Assembly: GCF_007830125.1 (NCBI RefSeq)
Contig: NZ_VLLG01000004.1
Location: 732,326 to 796,325, forward strand
Source: Chitinophaga japonensis
Lineage (GTDB): Bacteria; Bacteroidota; Bacteroidia; Chitinophagales; Chitinophagaceae
Direction of reading: 5' to 3'
DNA: 64,000 bases
Numbering within the stretch: position 1 is the first letter of the stretch; every line of letters starts with the position of its first letter. Made by a program: the position numbers and the translations under genes. Under the pieces are notes generated by a model. That model had not been told where the DNA came from. It did not search any database and saw nothing but the letters and a program-made list of their open reading frames with translations. This document shows, in pieces, positions 1-8,052 of this stretch.

Positions 1-408
1 TACGAATCCCTCTACTCCTTCGGCGCCCGCTCTTTCAGCGTCTGGAACGGCAACAGCGGCGCCCTGGTATATGACAGCAGGAACGAGCTGGAAACCAAAT
101 GCAACGAGGCCGGCGTATACGATGACGGGCGCAGTGATGATAAAGGCGTAGAGCCGGAAGGTATTATCCTGGGCGTGGTAGGCCAGCAGCATATAGCCTT
201 TGTAGGCATGGAAAGAGTGGACGCGGTGGCCGTGTATGATGTCACCAACCCGAACGCGCCGCTTTTCCTGCAGTTGCTGAAATGCGGCGATGCGCCGGAA
301 GGCGTGCTGTTTGTGCCGGCAGCAGACAGCCCCAACGGGAAAAGCCTGCTGATCGTAAGCAGTGAAGATGATGGCGTGATCAAAGTATATGCGCCGGGTA
401 CCCGCTAA
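1..408 (+). CDS. Choice-of-anchor I family protein, C-terminal end (partial)
   Basis: This is the 3' end of a gene that begins before the window; the frame is open from base 1 and stops at 406-408. The 135 visible residues contain an ELETKCNEAG stretch, then DDGRSDDKGVEPEG, GQQHIAFVGMERVDAVAVYD and a final segment on GVLFVPAADSPNGKSLL. This matches the end of the beta-propeller domain in choice-of-anchor I proteins (often annotated alkaline phosphatase-like or mesenchyme-specific glycoprotein-like), which are secreted or surface proteins of unknown substrate. The run ends in VYAPGTR with no sorting domain after it, so any anchor or signal peptide would be N-terminal and outside the window. 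A strong hairpin terminator follows. The family call is fairly secure; the function is not known. Confidence 0.8.
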   Translation, partial: YESLYSFGARSFSVWNGNSGALVYDSRNELETKCNEAGVYDDGRSDDKGVEPEGIILGVVGQQHIAFVGMERVDAVAVYDVTNPNAPLFLQLLKCGDAPEGVLFVPAADSPNGKSLLIVSSEDDGVIKVYAPGTR

Positions 409-436
409 TATCCTTACTATTTCAAATAATACCGGT

Positions 437-467
437 CCTGCCTGTAGCAACAGGCAGGTCTTTTTTT
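437..467. terminator. Intrinsic terminator between convergent genes
   Basis: An 8-bp perfect stem, CCTGCCTG at 437-444 and CAGGCAGG at 451-458, encloses a 6-base loop and is followed by a run of seven T. It ends the choice-of-anchor I gene on the plus strand. It overlaps the stop codon of the convergent sulfatase gene (466-468), so it probably serves both. Confidence 0.85.
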
Positions 468-2058
468 ATGGCTCTTTTTTGGGCAGCACAAAATTTCCCT
501 CCGCCCATTGATGCCATTGCGCTTTCAGCGCTTTCAAAAGGTCCGGGTGCTCCGCCGCCAGGTTATGCATTTCCGCGCGGTCCTTCGCCAGGTCATACAA
601 GGTCCAGGTATTGTTTTTCAAAGCCCCTACCGCTTTCCAGTTCCCTTTGCGGATGGCGGCATTGTTCTCATGCTCCCAGTACATGTAGGGATGCTGCTGC
701 AGCGCTCCTCCTGTAAAGGCAGGCTGCAGGCTGTAGCCGGTAAGCGGGTAGATGGACTGCCCACCATGGAAGGTAGCCGGGTAGGCAGCGCCGGTAACGG
801 ACAATACGGTGGGCATTACATCCACCAGGTGAGCCGGGGTGGATACGATCCTGTTCTTTGCCGTTATCCCCCCGGGCCAGTGCATGATAAAAGGCGCGGA
901 GATGCCGCCTTCCTCGGCGCGGTTCTTCCACTTACGGAAAGGCGTATTGGAAGCATTGGCCCATCCCATGCCATAAGATACCGGCCCGGAGAAATCAGGA
1001 TCGTTGATCAGGCTGTCCGGCCGGCTGCCCAGCTCATCGTAGGTTTCCGCACAGGCGCCGTTATCGCTTAAAAAGATGATGAGCGTATTATCGTAGAGGT
1101 CCTTTCCCTTCAGGAAGGCCAGCAGTTTTCCAATATTATCATCAATGCATTTCACCTGGGCAGCGTATACGGCCATGCGGTAGATCCCCCTTTGCTTTTC
1201 CGCCGCGCTGAGCTGTTCCCAGGGGCGTACCCCTGCATCCCGCGCGCTGAAGCCCCACTCTTTTTGGATAAGGCCCATCTGCAACTGTTTGCGGTAGCGC
1301 CTGGCCCGGACCGTATCCCAGCCTATGGCATACCGGTTGCGGAACAGGCGGATATCCTCCTCTTTTGCATGCAGGGGCCAGTGCGGCGCATTGTAGGCCA
1401 GGTACAGGAAGAAAGGTGTATCATCCTCCCGTTTATCCAGGAACTGTACAGCGGAATCCGTAAAAGCATCTGTTGTGTAATAATCACCTTCGGGAGGCGG
1501 CAGCTTTTCATTGTTATAGCTCAGCCCTCTCCCGCCCTGCGGTTTCAGGTAACTGGACGCGCCGGCCAGGATACCATAGTATTTTTCAAACCCGCGCTGC
1601 AAGGGCCATTTCTCTTTTTCATGGTAGCCCAGGTGCCACTTGCCCGCCATGTAGGTATGATAACCGGCTGTTTTCAGCACTTCCGCGATCGTAACGCAAT
1701 GCCGGTTCAGGTACCCTTTGTAACCGGGCGTGCCCCAGTCGTGGATATCCCTGCCGTTCTTCCGGCTGCCGGGATCTTCGGACATATGGCCCACACCGGT
1801 CTGATGCGGGAACAGGCCGGTCAGCAGGCTGGCCCTGGTAGGGCAGCAGCGGGATGTGTTATAGAACTGGCTGAAGCGGAGCCCGCCGGCAGCCAGCGTA
1901 TCCAGGTTGGGTGTAGGTATTTCGCTGCCATAGCAGCCGATATCGGAATATCCCATATCGTCTGCCATGATGAGGATGATGTTAGGTCTTTGCGTCTGGC
2001 CCTGCGCAGCAGCATATTGCGCGAAGAGAATAAGGCATAATAACAGTGGAAGCTTCAT
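466..2058 (-). CDS. Exported arylsulfatase, S1 family (530 aa)
   Basis: This is a formylglycine-dependent sulfatase that hydrolyses sulfate esters, probably on a sulfated polysaccharide or its fragments. A signal peptide (about residues 1-18, ending AQYAAAQG) sends it to the periplasm or surface. The catalytic motif CCPTRASLLTG is at residues 71-81, with Cys71 in the C-x-P-x-R context that is converted to formylglycine. The metal-binding start NIILIMADDMGYSDIG lies at 26-41, and a second metal-site segment, FLSDNGA, is near the middle. The length is normal for the family. The closest relatives are the arylsulfatase A-like proteins common in Bacteroidota; substrate cannot be read from sequence. 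It is convergent with the upstream plus-strand gene and 40 bases downstream of msrB, in the same direction. No sulfatase-maturing enzyme is seen nearby. Confidence 0.93.
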   Translation of the reverse strand: MKLPLLLCLILFAQYAAAQGQTQRPNIILIMADDMGYSDIGCYGSEIPTPNLDTLAAGGLRFSQFYNTSRCCPTRASLLTGLFPHQTGVGHMSEDPGSRKNGRDIHDWGTPGYKGYLNRHCVTIAEVLKTAGYHTYMAGKWHLGYHEKEKWPLQRGFEKYYGILAGASSYLKPQGGRGLSYNNEKLPPPEGDYYTTDAFTDSAVQFLDKREDDTPFFLYLAYNAPHWPLHAKEEDIRLFRNRYAIGWDTVRARRYRKQLQMGLIQKEWGFSARDAGVRPWEQLSAAEKQRGIYRMAVYAAQVKCIDDNIGKLLAFLKGKDLYDNTLIIFLSDNGACAETYDELGSRPDSLINDPDFSGPVSYGMGWANASNTPFRKWKNRAEEGGISAPFIMHWPGGITAKNRIVSTPAHLVDVMPTVLSVTGAAYPATFHGGQSIYPLTGYSLQPAFTGGALQQHPYMYWEHENNAAIRKGNWKAVGALKNNTWTLYDLAKDRAEMHNLAAEHPDLLKALKAQWHQWAEGNFVLPKKEP

Positions 2059-2098
2059 GGGCGCCTGTTTAAGGATGAAGCTATAAAGTTATTATTAT

Positions 2099-2617
2099 TT
2101 ATTTACCCGGCTCAAAATCCAGCGACACGGAGTTCATGCAAAAGCGTTTATGTGTAGGCGGCGGACCATCGTCGAAGATGTGCCCCAGGTGGGAATTACA
2201 GCGGGCGCATTCCACTTCAATGCGATCCATCCCCAGGGAGTGGTCTTCCTTATAAATCACGCTGTGCTTCCTTACCGGCTCAAAGAAACTGGGCCACCCG
2301 CAGGAGCTGGCAAATTTTGCGTCTGAGCGGAACAGCTTGTTGCCGCATACGGCGCAGTAGTACGTACCCTTGGCCTCGCTGTCCCAGTACTTACCGGTAA
2401 AGGCCCTTTCCGTCCCCTCTTCCCGGGCCACCCGGTACAGTTCCGGGGGCAGTATCTTCTTCCATTCCCGGTTGCTTACACGCAGATGGGTGGTATCGGT
2501 ACGTGAATAGTATGGATTATCCTGATGTTCTGCTCCCGGTTGCTGGCTTTGCTGTGCATTGCCTTTGCAGGCAAACTGCGTCATGAGTACAACGGACCAG
2601 ACTATAATAGCTCTCAT
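2099..2617 (-). CDS. msrB: Exported peptide-methionine (R)-S-oxide reductase MsrB
   Basis: It reduces the R-epimer of methionine sulfoxide in oxidised proteins. The 172-residue protein has a short N-terminal hydrophobic segment ending in QFACKGN, which could be a lipobox, so it is probably a cell-envelope lipoprotein. The MsrB domain follows: two zinc-ligand pairs (CAVCGNKLF and CARCNSHLGH), the substrate segment SSCGWPSFFEP, and the active-site RFCMNS with Cys160. A gap of 16 bases separates it from the upstream msrA, so the two are almost certainly co-transcribed and together repair both sulfoxide epimers outside the cytoplasm. All residues expected of an active enzyme are present. Confidence 0.95.
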   Translation of the reverse strand: MRAIIVWSVVLMTQFACKGNAQQSQQPGAEHQDNPYYSRTDTTHLRVSNREWKKILPPELYRVAREEGTERAFTGKYWDSEAKGTYYCAVCGNKLFRSDAKFASSCGWPSFFEPVRKHSVIYKEDHSLGMDRIEVECARCNSHLGHIFDDGPPPTHKRFCMNSVSLDFEPGK

Positions 2618-2633
2618 ATCCCTGTATTTATGC

Positions 2634-3314
2634 TTAGTGTTTCAGTTTATCCTTGAATACCTTTTTGAATTTCTCCAGCTTGGGCCGGATCACCAGTTGG
2701 CAGTAGGGCTGGTCACCGTTCTGGTTATAATAGTCCTGGTGATAGTCTTCCGCCTTGTAGAAAACGGTATACGGCGCCACTTCTGTAACGATCGGCCGGT
2801 TGTACGCATGCTCTTCGTTCAGCCTTTTAATGTAGTAACCCGCCTTCTCCTTTTGCGCCTCGTTATGATAGAAGATAGCCGAACGGTATTGCGTACCTAC
2901 GTCATTCCCCTGGCGGTTCAGTTGCGTAGGGTCGTGCGCGGTAAAGAAGGCGGCCAGCAATTCATCGTAGGAGATCCGGGAAGGATCATAAATGATATTG
3001 CAGGCTTCTGCATGCCCGGTAGTGCCGGTGCACACCGCCTTGTAGCTGGGGTTGGCCACCGTGCCGCCCGTAAACCCTGAAATAACGGTATCCACACCTT
3101 CGAGCTGCTGGAATTGCGCTTCCACGCACCAGAAGCAGCCTGCTGCAAAGGTGGCGGTATCTCTTTTGCCGCTTACGTTCTCTTTTGCCGGTTCCATTGC
3201 TTTAAATGCGGTGGTATTCCTGATATCCGGTTGGTGTTGTGCACAGGCAGCAAGCGGCAACAGCAAAAACGCCACGCACAGTTGCCTGAGAATTGACCCA
3301 TCTGTCTTTTTCAT
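2634..3314 (-). CDS. msrA: Exported peptide-methionine (S)-S-oxide reductase MsrA (lipoprotein)
   Basis: It reduces methionine-S-sulfoxide using a catalytic cysteine. I chose the ATG at 3314 because it gives a clean lipoprotein signal (MKKTDG..., hydrophobic core, LPLAAC with Cys24); an in-frame start further upstream at 3383 would add 23 residues with no signal-like character. The catalytic motif AAGCFWCVEAQ places the active Cys at residue 60, followed by the family segments GHAEACNIIYDP and KAEDYHQDYY. It is the first gene of a tandem msrA-msrB pair, 16 bases apart, and both products carry envelope-targeting signals. This suggests a repair system for surface and periplasmic proteins. Confidence 0.95.
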   Translation of the reverse strand: MKKTDGSILRQLCVAFLLLPLAACAQHQPDIRNTTAFKAMEPAKENVSGKRDTATFAAGCFWCVEAQFQQLEGVDTVISGFTGGTVANPSYKAVCTGTTGHAEACNIIYDPSRISYDELLAAFFTAHDPTQLNRQGNDVGTQYRSAIFYHNEAQKEKAGYYIKRLNEEHAYNRPIVTEVAPYTVFYKAEDYHQDYYNQNGDQPYCQLVIRPKLEKFKKVFKDKLKH

Positions 3315-3464
3315 TCGTAAACAATTTTTTGTTAGTAGTCTCACCTGAGCTCCTTTTATGTAAAGGTCAGACAAAATAGGCAAACCGCACAGGCAGCCAG
3401 GCCAATGTTACAGATTTGTTATAACTAAATGTTATAGAAATGTTAATCGAATGAGCAGCGACTA

Positions 3465-3923
3465 TTATTTCACCCGCACGTAGCGCTCGATGATCTCGCG
3501 GTCCACGCCGGCGCTTTCCACTTTCTCGATGCCTCTTTGCGTGAGCGTATCGTTGTGGATGCTGACGGTAAAAACAAAGGTTTTTCCTTCCCAGTTGCGG
3601 TCTGCAAAATAATCCAGGTGCTCGGTATAAGTATCGCCCTCCAGGGTATAGCTGCCGCCGCCCGCACCAAAGTGGTTGGAGGAATCTTGGGGAGCGTTCT
3701 CCTCATGCTTTAAAAATGCAAAATGGGAGTCATTGATGATCTTGATCATACTGACGCCTTTGGTGTAGTCAGTAAAGGAGCTGTCACCCTGCGCAACGGT
3801 GGTGGCGGATACCAACCGCCAGGTTCCGGTGAGAGGAACGGTATTAGTAATAGTAGTAGATGATGAGCTGCAGGACAGCAGGAGGCACAGGGCCGGCATA
3901 ACGGGAAAAAATGTACGTTTCAT
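3465..3923 (-). CDS. Small lipocalin-like lipoprotein, function unknown
   Basis: The predicted product has 152 residues. The start at 3923 gives MKRTFFPVMPALCLLLSCSSSS, a typical lipoprotein signal with lipobox LLLSC; the longer frame from 3974 adds residues that look like non-coding sequence. After the lipidation site the protein begins with LTGTWRLVSATTV, the usual opening of lipocalin-like domains of about 130 residues found in many Bacteroidota, and ends with a VDREIIERYVRVK segment. Such proteins are predicted small beta-barrels and have no assigned ligand. It is divergent from the small gene at 3999, sharing a 75-bp promoter region. Confidence 0.75.
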   Translation of the reverse strand: MKRTFFPVMPALCLLLSCSSSSTTITNTVPLTGTWRLVSATTVAQGDSSFTDYTKGVSMIKIINDSHFAFLKHEENAPQDSSNHFGAGGGSYTLEGDTYTEHLDYFADRNWEGKTFVFTVSIHNDTLTQRGIEKVESAGVDREIIERYVRVK

Positions 3924-3998
3924 CCGGCAAATATACACCCGTGGCACAGGATGTGCAGTGATAACTTTGCCCATTATTCAATATATTTGCATCCGGAA

Positions 3999-4304
3999 AT
4001 GAAACGGTATCTTGCCATATTATTAATGCTGGTCTACACGGCCTTTTCAGCCGTAGCCATCGCACAGGGGCATTACTCCTGCAGCCGTTATTGCATGGAG
4101 GAAAGCCTGCCCGGCGATACCACTTCCCCCAAAGAATACAGCGAGCACGAGGTGGCCAGGCGGCACGAGCCTCCCGTTCTGCACCAACGCCATCACTACA
4201 TTACCAGGAACACCAACAGCAAAATCCTTTACGGTTCGCACAGTGCTGCAACGCGGGCAGCGTCTGTACCGGTACACATCCGGCACTGTGTTTTCATTTT
4301 ATAG
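3999..4304 (+). CDS. Small exported hypothetical protein
   Basis: I do not recognise this 101-residue protein. The ATG at 3999 begins with MKRYLAILLMLVYTAFSAVA, a plausible signal peptide with cleavage near AIAQG. The mature part has two early cysteines (HYSCSRYC), a charged middle rich in Glu, Arg and His, and a final His-rich and hydrophobic end. The two cysteines and several histidines could bind a metal, but this is only a guess. It is divergent from the lipocalin-like gene and about 100 bases upstream of another exported unknown in the same direction. Confidence that it is translated is moderate, based mainly on the signal peptide. Confidence 0.5.
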   Translation: MKRYLAILLMLVYTAFSAVAIAQGHYSCSRYCMEESLPGDTTSPKEYSEHEVARRHEPPVLHQRHHYITRNTNSKILYGSHSAATRAASVPVHIRHCVFIL

Positions 4305-4404
4305 CATTCCGGCAGAGATCACCTGCAAATTTCTTATCCATTACCACGCTGCAGTTAATCATAGCAGCCTTATCACCATTACTTACGGTTAAAAACAGCT
4401 AATC

Positions 4405-5001
4405 ATGAAATATGTATTTTTTTCTATATGCCTGATAATGGCAGCCAGCCTCTATGCTCCTGCCACACAGGCACAGGCCAACAGCACGGAAGGCAGCGGC
4501 TTATACCGCTCCGCAGAAGATTATGTAAAAGGGGTGCTCAGCTATCCCGGCGCCCGCATCCGGGCGGATATCCCGTTCCGGCATTCGGTAGTGAAAGTAG
4601 CAGGGAATACGGTTACCAAAGACTTCCGGAAAGACCAGGTGTACGGTTACCGTGACGAGCAGGGCCAGGATTACCGCTTTGTGGGTAACAAAGCCTACAA
4701 AATAGTGGACGAAACCCACTTCCCGATGTACCGCCGCGTAGAGCTGATCACCAAAGGGAAGGAAAGAACGCGGGAGCCCCGCTATTACTTCAGCACCTAT
4801 GCCGGCGGTCCCTTACAGGCCCTGACCATCCGGGGGCTGAAAAAGGCCTTCCCGGACAACCGCAGGTTCCACAACCTGCTGGACCTGCAATTCAGGCATG
4901 ACCGGGAACTGGTGGCCTATGACGACTTCCACCAGGAGTATAAGGTGAAAACACTTTTCAACAACGCCATCCAGGACAAATCTATCGTACAGGGGGAATA
5001 A
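4405..5001 (+). CDS. Exported protein of unknown function (198 aa)
   Basis: The protein opens with a signal peptide (MKYVFFSICLIMAASL..., cleavage after TQAQA, about residue 25) and has no lipobox, so it is probably periplasmic. The mature part is charged, with repeated short beta-type segments such as QVYGYRDEQGQDYRFVGNKAYKI, and has no transmembrane helix. It resembles small uncharacterised proteins of Chitinophagaceae, but no domain name can be assigned. A textbook terminator begins at its stop codon, so transcription ends here. Confidence 0.7.
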   Translation: MKYVFFSICLIMAASLYAPATQAQANSTEGSGLYRSAEDYVKGVLSYPGARIRADIPFRHSVVKVAGNTVTKDFRKDQVYGYRDEQGQDYRFVGNKAYKIVDETHFPMYRRVELITKGKERTREPRYYFSTYAGGPLQALTIRGLKKAFPDNRRFHNLLDLQFRHDRELVAYDDFHQEYKVKTLFNNAIQDKSIVQGE

Positions 5002-5027
5002 GGGGGAACCTTTTCCCCCTTTTTTTT
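5001..5027 (+). terminator. Intrinsic terminator
   Basis: The 8-bp stem AGGGGGAA (5001-5008) pairs with TTCCCCCT (5013-5020) around a 4-base loop and is followed by seven T. It starts at the last base of the preceding stop codon and ends the 4405-5001 transcript. Confidence 0.85.
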
Positions 5028-5086
5028 AACCCGCACAAATGATTACTTTGTGTGCAGATTCCTTTAAACGATAAACCTGAAAACCT

Positions 5087-5656
5087 GTGAAAAGAACGAT
5101 TCTCCTGATCGCCATTTGCTGTGCTGCCCTGTTCGCACAGGCGCAGACCAACCAGCGGGACGCCAAGCAACGCAAGCAGGGCCGCTGGATGGAAGAGGTA
5201 GCGCCTTTACGCGGCGAGCCCGGCTATACCTGGGAAGGCACCTACAAGAACGACCGCAAGGAAGGCGTCTGGAAAAAGTACAACGTCAGCGGCGACCTGG
5301 TTGCAGAAGAAACTTTCCAGCAAGGCGTGCTGGACGGCCCCTGCAAATATTACTACCGCAACGGCAGGCTCAGCGCTGCAGGCAACATGCTGGCCATGGA
5401 GATCGAAGGCGAGATCGATACCGTGCTGGTGATAGACCCGGTTACCCAGGACGAGTCCCGCGTGGAAGTGGTGCGCAAAGGCAATTCCGTTCGCCATGGT
5501 GAATGGCGCCTGTATGACGAGGAAGGCCACATGATACGGGAAACCTACAGCCGCGGCGAGCTGGTGACCGAAGACCGGGGCCCGCAGCGCAAGGCCAACG
5601 CCCCGCTGCTGCCGCATGAAATGCAGGCGAAAGAAGGAAAGCGGAAAAAAGATTAG
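5087..5656 (+). CDS. Exported YwqK-family MORN-repeat protein
   Basis: It starts at a GTG (5087) that opens directly into a signal peptide (KRTILLIAICCAALFAQAQ). The mature part has MORN-like repeats typical of the YwqK family: KQGRW, then GTYKNDRKEGVWKKYNVSG, then GVLDGPCKYYYRNGRLSAAG, and later VRHGEWRLYDEEGHMIRE. Although some relatives are annotated as toxin-antitoxin antitoxins, exported versions are common in Bacteroidota. There is no partner toxin gene beside it, so the antitoxin label should not be taken literally. The C-terminus is rich in Lys, ending KEGKRKKD. It overlaps the convergent MFS gene by four bases. Confidence 0.8.
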   Translation: MKRTILLIAICCAALFAQAQTNQRDAKQRKQGRWMEEVAPLRGEPGYTWEGTYKNDRKEGVWKKYNVSGDLVAEETFQQGVLDGPCKYYYRNGRLSAAGNMLAMEIEGEIDTVLVIDPVTQDESRVEVVRKGNSVRHGEWRLYDEEGHMIRETYSRGELVTEDRGPQRKANAPLLPHEMQAKEGKRKKD

Positions 5657-6846
5657 GATCCCCGGTGCCAGGTAGCCAGCATCCAGTGGTATCCACAGCA
5701 GGCCAGCAACACAAATATCGCTCCCCACTGGGCGCCTGCGGCATCAGACGCCAATCCCATCAGGAAGGGGAAAACGGCGCCGCCGGCCACCCCCATGATC
5801 ATGAGTCCCGATACCTCGTTGGACCTTTCCGGCCGGCGCTGCAGCGCGAAGGAGAAAATAATGGAGAATATATTGGCGCAGGCAAAACCGGCCAGCGCTA
5901 CCCCGGCATAGATCGCGCCGGCGCCGGGCGCAAACAGCAGTAGCACCATGGCCGCCACCGCGGCTATGGCGGATACAAAATAGCATTTACCTGCCGCCCA
6001 TTTCGCCAGCAGGATGGCGCCCAGGAAAGTGCCTGCGGTCTTGAACACAAAATAGATGCTGGCCGCATATCCCGCCTGTTCCAGCGGCATGCCGGTCCTT
6101 TCCATCAGTATCCGGGGGGCAGACACATTCATCCCCACATCTATCCCCACGAGCGTAAGTATACCCAGGAAATACAGGAAGATCATCCGGTCGCCCAGCA
6201 GGGAGAAACATGCCGCCATGGTGGATGTCTGCTCCTGCCGGCTGTCTTCCTGCACCGGCGTAGCCAGCAGCCAGATAAAGGAAAGCACCGTTATCCCGGC
6301 AAACATCGGGAACAGCAAATGCCAGTCATGAAAAGCGGTGCTGGCAAAGGCAGCTATGACCGGCCCCAGGAACGACGACACGGCCTTCACGAACTGGCCG
6401 GCCGTCAGGCTGCTGGTTAACCGCTCCCGGCTTACCACGTTTGTCAGCAAAGGGTTCAGCGCTACCTGCAGCAATGTGTTCCCGATCCCTATCATGGCAA
6501 AGGCCAGCAGTATCATGGGCAGCGTGTATGCTAGCAGGGGGATCAGCAGCCCGGTAACGGTAACGATCATACTGAGCAGCACCGTGCGCTTCCGCCCGAT
6601 CCTGTTCATCAACATGCCGGTTGGCACCGAAAAGACCAGGAACCACAAAAAAACCGCCATGGGCAACAGGTTGGACAAGCTGTCCGACAGGGCAAAATCC
6701 TGCTTTACATAGTTGGCGGCAATGCCCACTACATCCACAAATCCCATTATAAAAAAGCCGAACAATATGGGCAACAGGTGGCTGATACCGCCCTTCTGCG
6801 CGGGTTGTCCGTTCCGGGTTGCTGACATCATTTTATCTCTGTTCAT
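5653..6846 (-). CDS. MFS sugar transporter (FucP/glucose-galactose type)
   Basis: This 397-residue inner-membrane protein has about twelve hydrophobic segments and the MFS loop motif NRIGRKRTVLLS after the second helix. It resembles the sugar MFS transporters of Bacteroidota that import hexoses freed in the periplasm, and here it would bring in mannose. It is the last gene of the mannan operon: its ATG (6846) overlaps the end of the GH76 gene by 14 bases, which suggests translational coupling. A sugar substrate is inferred from context; the exact sugar is not shown by sequence. Confidence 0.85.
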   Translation of the reverse strand: MNRDKMMSATRNGQPAQKGGISHLLPILFGFFIMGFVDVVGIAANYVKQDFALSDSLSNLLPMAVFLWFLVFSVPTGMLMNRIGRKRTVLLSMIVTVTGLLIPLLAYTLPMILLAFAMIGIGNTLLQVALNPLLTNVVSRERLTSSLTAGQFVKAVSSFLGPVIAAFASTAFHDWHLLFPMFAGITVLSFIWLLATPVQEDSRQEQTSTMAACFSLLGDRMIFLYFLGILTLVGIDVGMNVSAPRILMERTGMPLEQAGYAASIYFVFKTAGTFLGAILLAKWAAGKCYFVSAIAAVAAMVLLLFAPGAGAIYAGVALAGFACANIFSIIFSFALQRRPERSNEVSGLMIMGVAGGAVFPFLMGLASDAAGAQWGAIFVLLACCGYHWMLATWHRGS

Positions 6847-8023
6847 TACTGGTATTTAAATTCAACAGGGCCATTCGTCCGTACAACTCTGCAATGCAGG
6901 CTTCATCCAGCAGCCATTTGGGCTTGCCGGCCTCCTCCGCTCTCCCGCTCCAGTCATGGTTCAGCAAACCATAACGGTCGCGGTTATCCCAGGCATGGTC
7001 TACCCTGGCGATGATGGCCTTTACATATACCGGGTCTTTATCAATAGCATACCATGCGCAGTAGCCGCGGAACAGCACGGTGGCAAACCAGGGCAGGTCG
7101 CAGAACCCGCTCCGCAAGCCGGGCTGCGCCCTGCCAAAGTAAGCATAGGCGGACCTGGCCGTTTGCGCGGCATCCTGGCGGTATCCCCGGTTACCGGTAA
7201 ATTCGTACAGCAGCACCGCCGCTTCCAGCATGGCGCCTGAATTATACGTATAATAAGTGGGATTCACTTTCCCGGTAGCCGTTTTTATATCATTGGCGTA
7301 CAGCCCGGCGGAATCCCGCAGGTGGCGGTGCATCCAGTCATAGAATCGTTGCCCCTGCTCCAGGTAATACCGGTCCCCGGTGGCCTTGTAAAGCTTCAGC
7401 GCGGAGAGGGTAGCCATCCCGTTGCTACAGGCCGGCTTCTGGTCATGATGCCCTTCCAGCCAGGTAACGCCGCCGCCCAGGGTATCCGTCCAGCCGCTCA
7501 TGATAAAGGCAAATACCTCCTTTGCCCGGGCAAGATACCTGCTGTTCCGGGTGTTTTCGTAAGCCTCCATATAATCTATCACCACCAGGCCGTTGTCATC
7601 GTAATAACGGTCCACCTGCTCAAACCTTACCGGGTAGGCCTGGTAGCCGGCGGGCTGCCGGGAAGTATCCCGGTACAGGTACATGCCATGCATAACGGAG
7701 TCCAGGAAGGGCCGGTAGGCCTTTTCCCGTCCCGGCAGCCGCATCATGATGTTAGTGGCGGATACCACGCCGCTGAAAGGCCAGAGATAGCTCACCTCCC
7801 GGGAGGCCACCTTGCCGTCCTGCATATAGGTAAGCGAGTCCTGGTGCTGCTGCGGGTAATACTCGGAAAATAATCCATAACGCGGCACCCGGTACAGGTT
7901 CCATACCCGCTGGTACATTTCCTCCGCCCGCCGCCGGTATTCAGCGGCCGGCTGCAAGGACTGCGCTGCTGCTGATAAAGCAACGCCGGTCATTAGTATG
8001 CTGATCAATATGCTTCGTATCAT
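6833..8023 (-). CDS. Glycoside hydrolase family 76, exported (probable endo-alpha-1,6-mannanase)
   Basis: GH76 enzymes cut internal alpha-1,6-mannosidic bonds in yeast-type mannan backbones. The 396-residue protein has a cleavable signal peptide (cleavage after SAAAQ, about residue 21) and then a single (alpha/alpha)6-type domain. Family markers are SYLWPFSG at about 78-85, the paired aspartates in RYYDDNG (Asp142-Asp143, the catalytic pair in the family), GGGVTWLEG, and YTYNSGAMLEAAVLLYEFTG. It has no lipobox, unlike the GH76 just upstream, so this copy is probably periplasmic while the other is on the surface. It lies 29 bases behind that paralogue in the same operon. Confidence 0.88.
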   Translation of the reverse strand: MIRSILISILMTGVALSAAAQSLQPAAEYRRRAEEMYQRVWNLYRVPRYGLFSEYYPQQHQDSLTYMQDGKVASREVSYLWPFSGVVSATNIMMRLPGREKAYRPFLDSVMHGMYLYRDTSRQPAGYQAYPVRFEQVDRYYDDNGLVVIDYMEAYENTRNSRYLARAKEVFAFIMSGWTDTLGGGVTWLEGHHDQKPACSNGMATLSALKLYKATGDRYYLEQGQRFYDWMHRHLRDSAGLYANDIKTATGKVNPTYYTYNSGAMLEAAVLLYEFTGNRGYRQDAAQTARSAYAYFGRAQPGLRSGFCDLPWFATVLFRGYCAWYAIDKDPVYVKAIIARVDHAWDNRDRYGLLNHDWSGRAEEAGKPKWLLDEACIAELYGRMALLNLNTSNEQR

Positions 8024-8052
8024 ACAAGCTTATATGCAATTGGTCCTGCGGT

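Noticed and set aside
5087..5656. Toxin-antitoxin system (YwqK antitoxin label)
   Set aside because: The protein has a signal peptide and no toxin gene is adjacent, so it is treated as an exported MORN-repeat protein.
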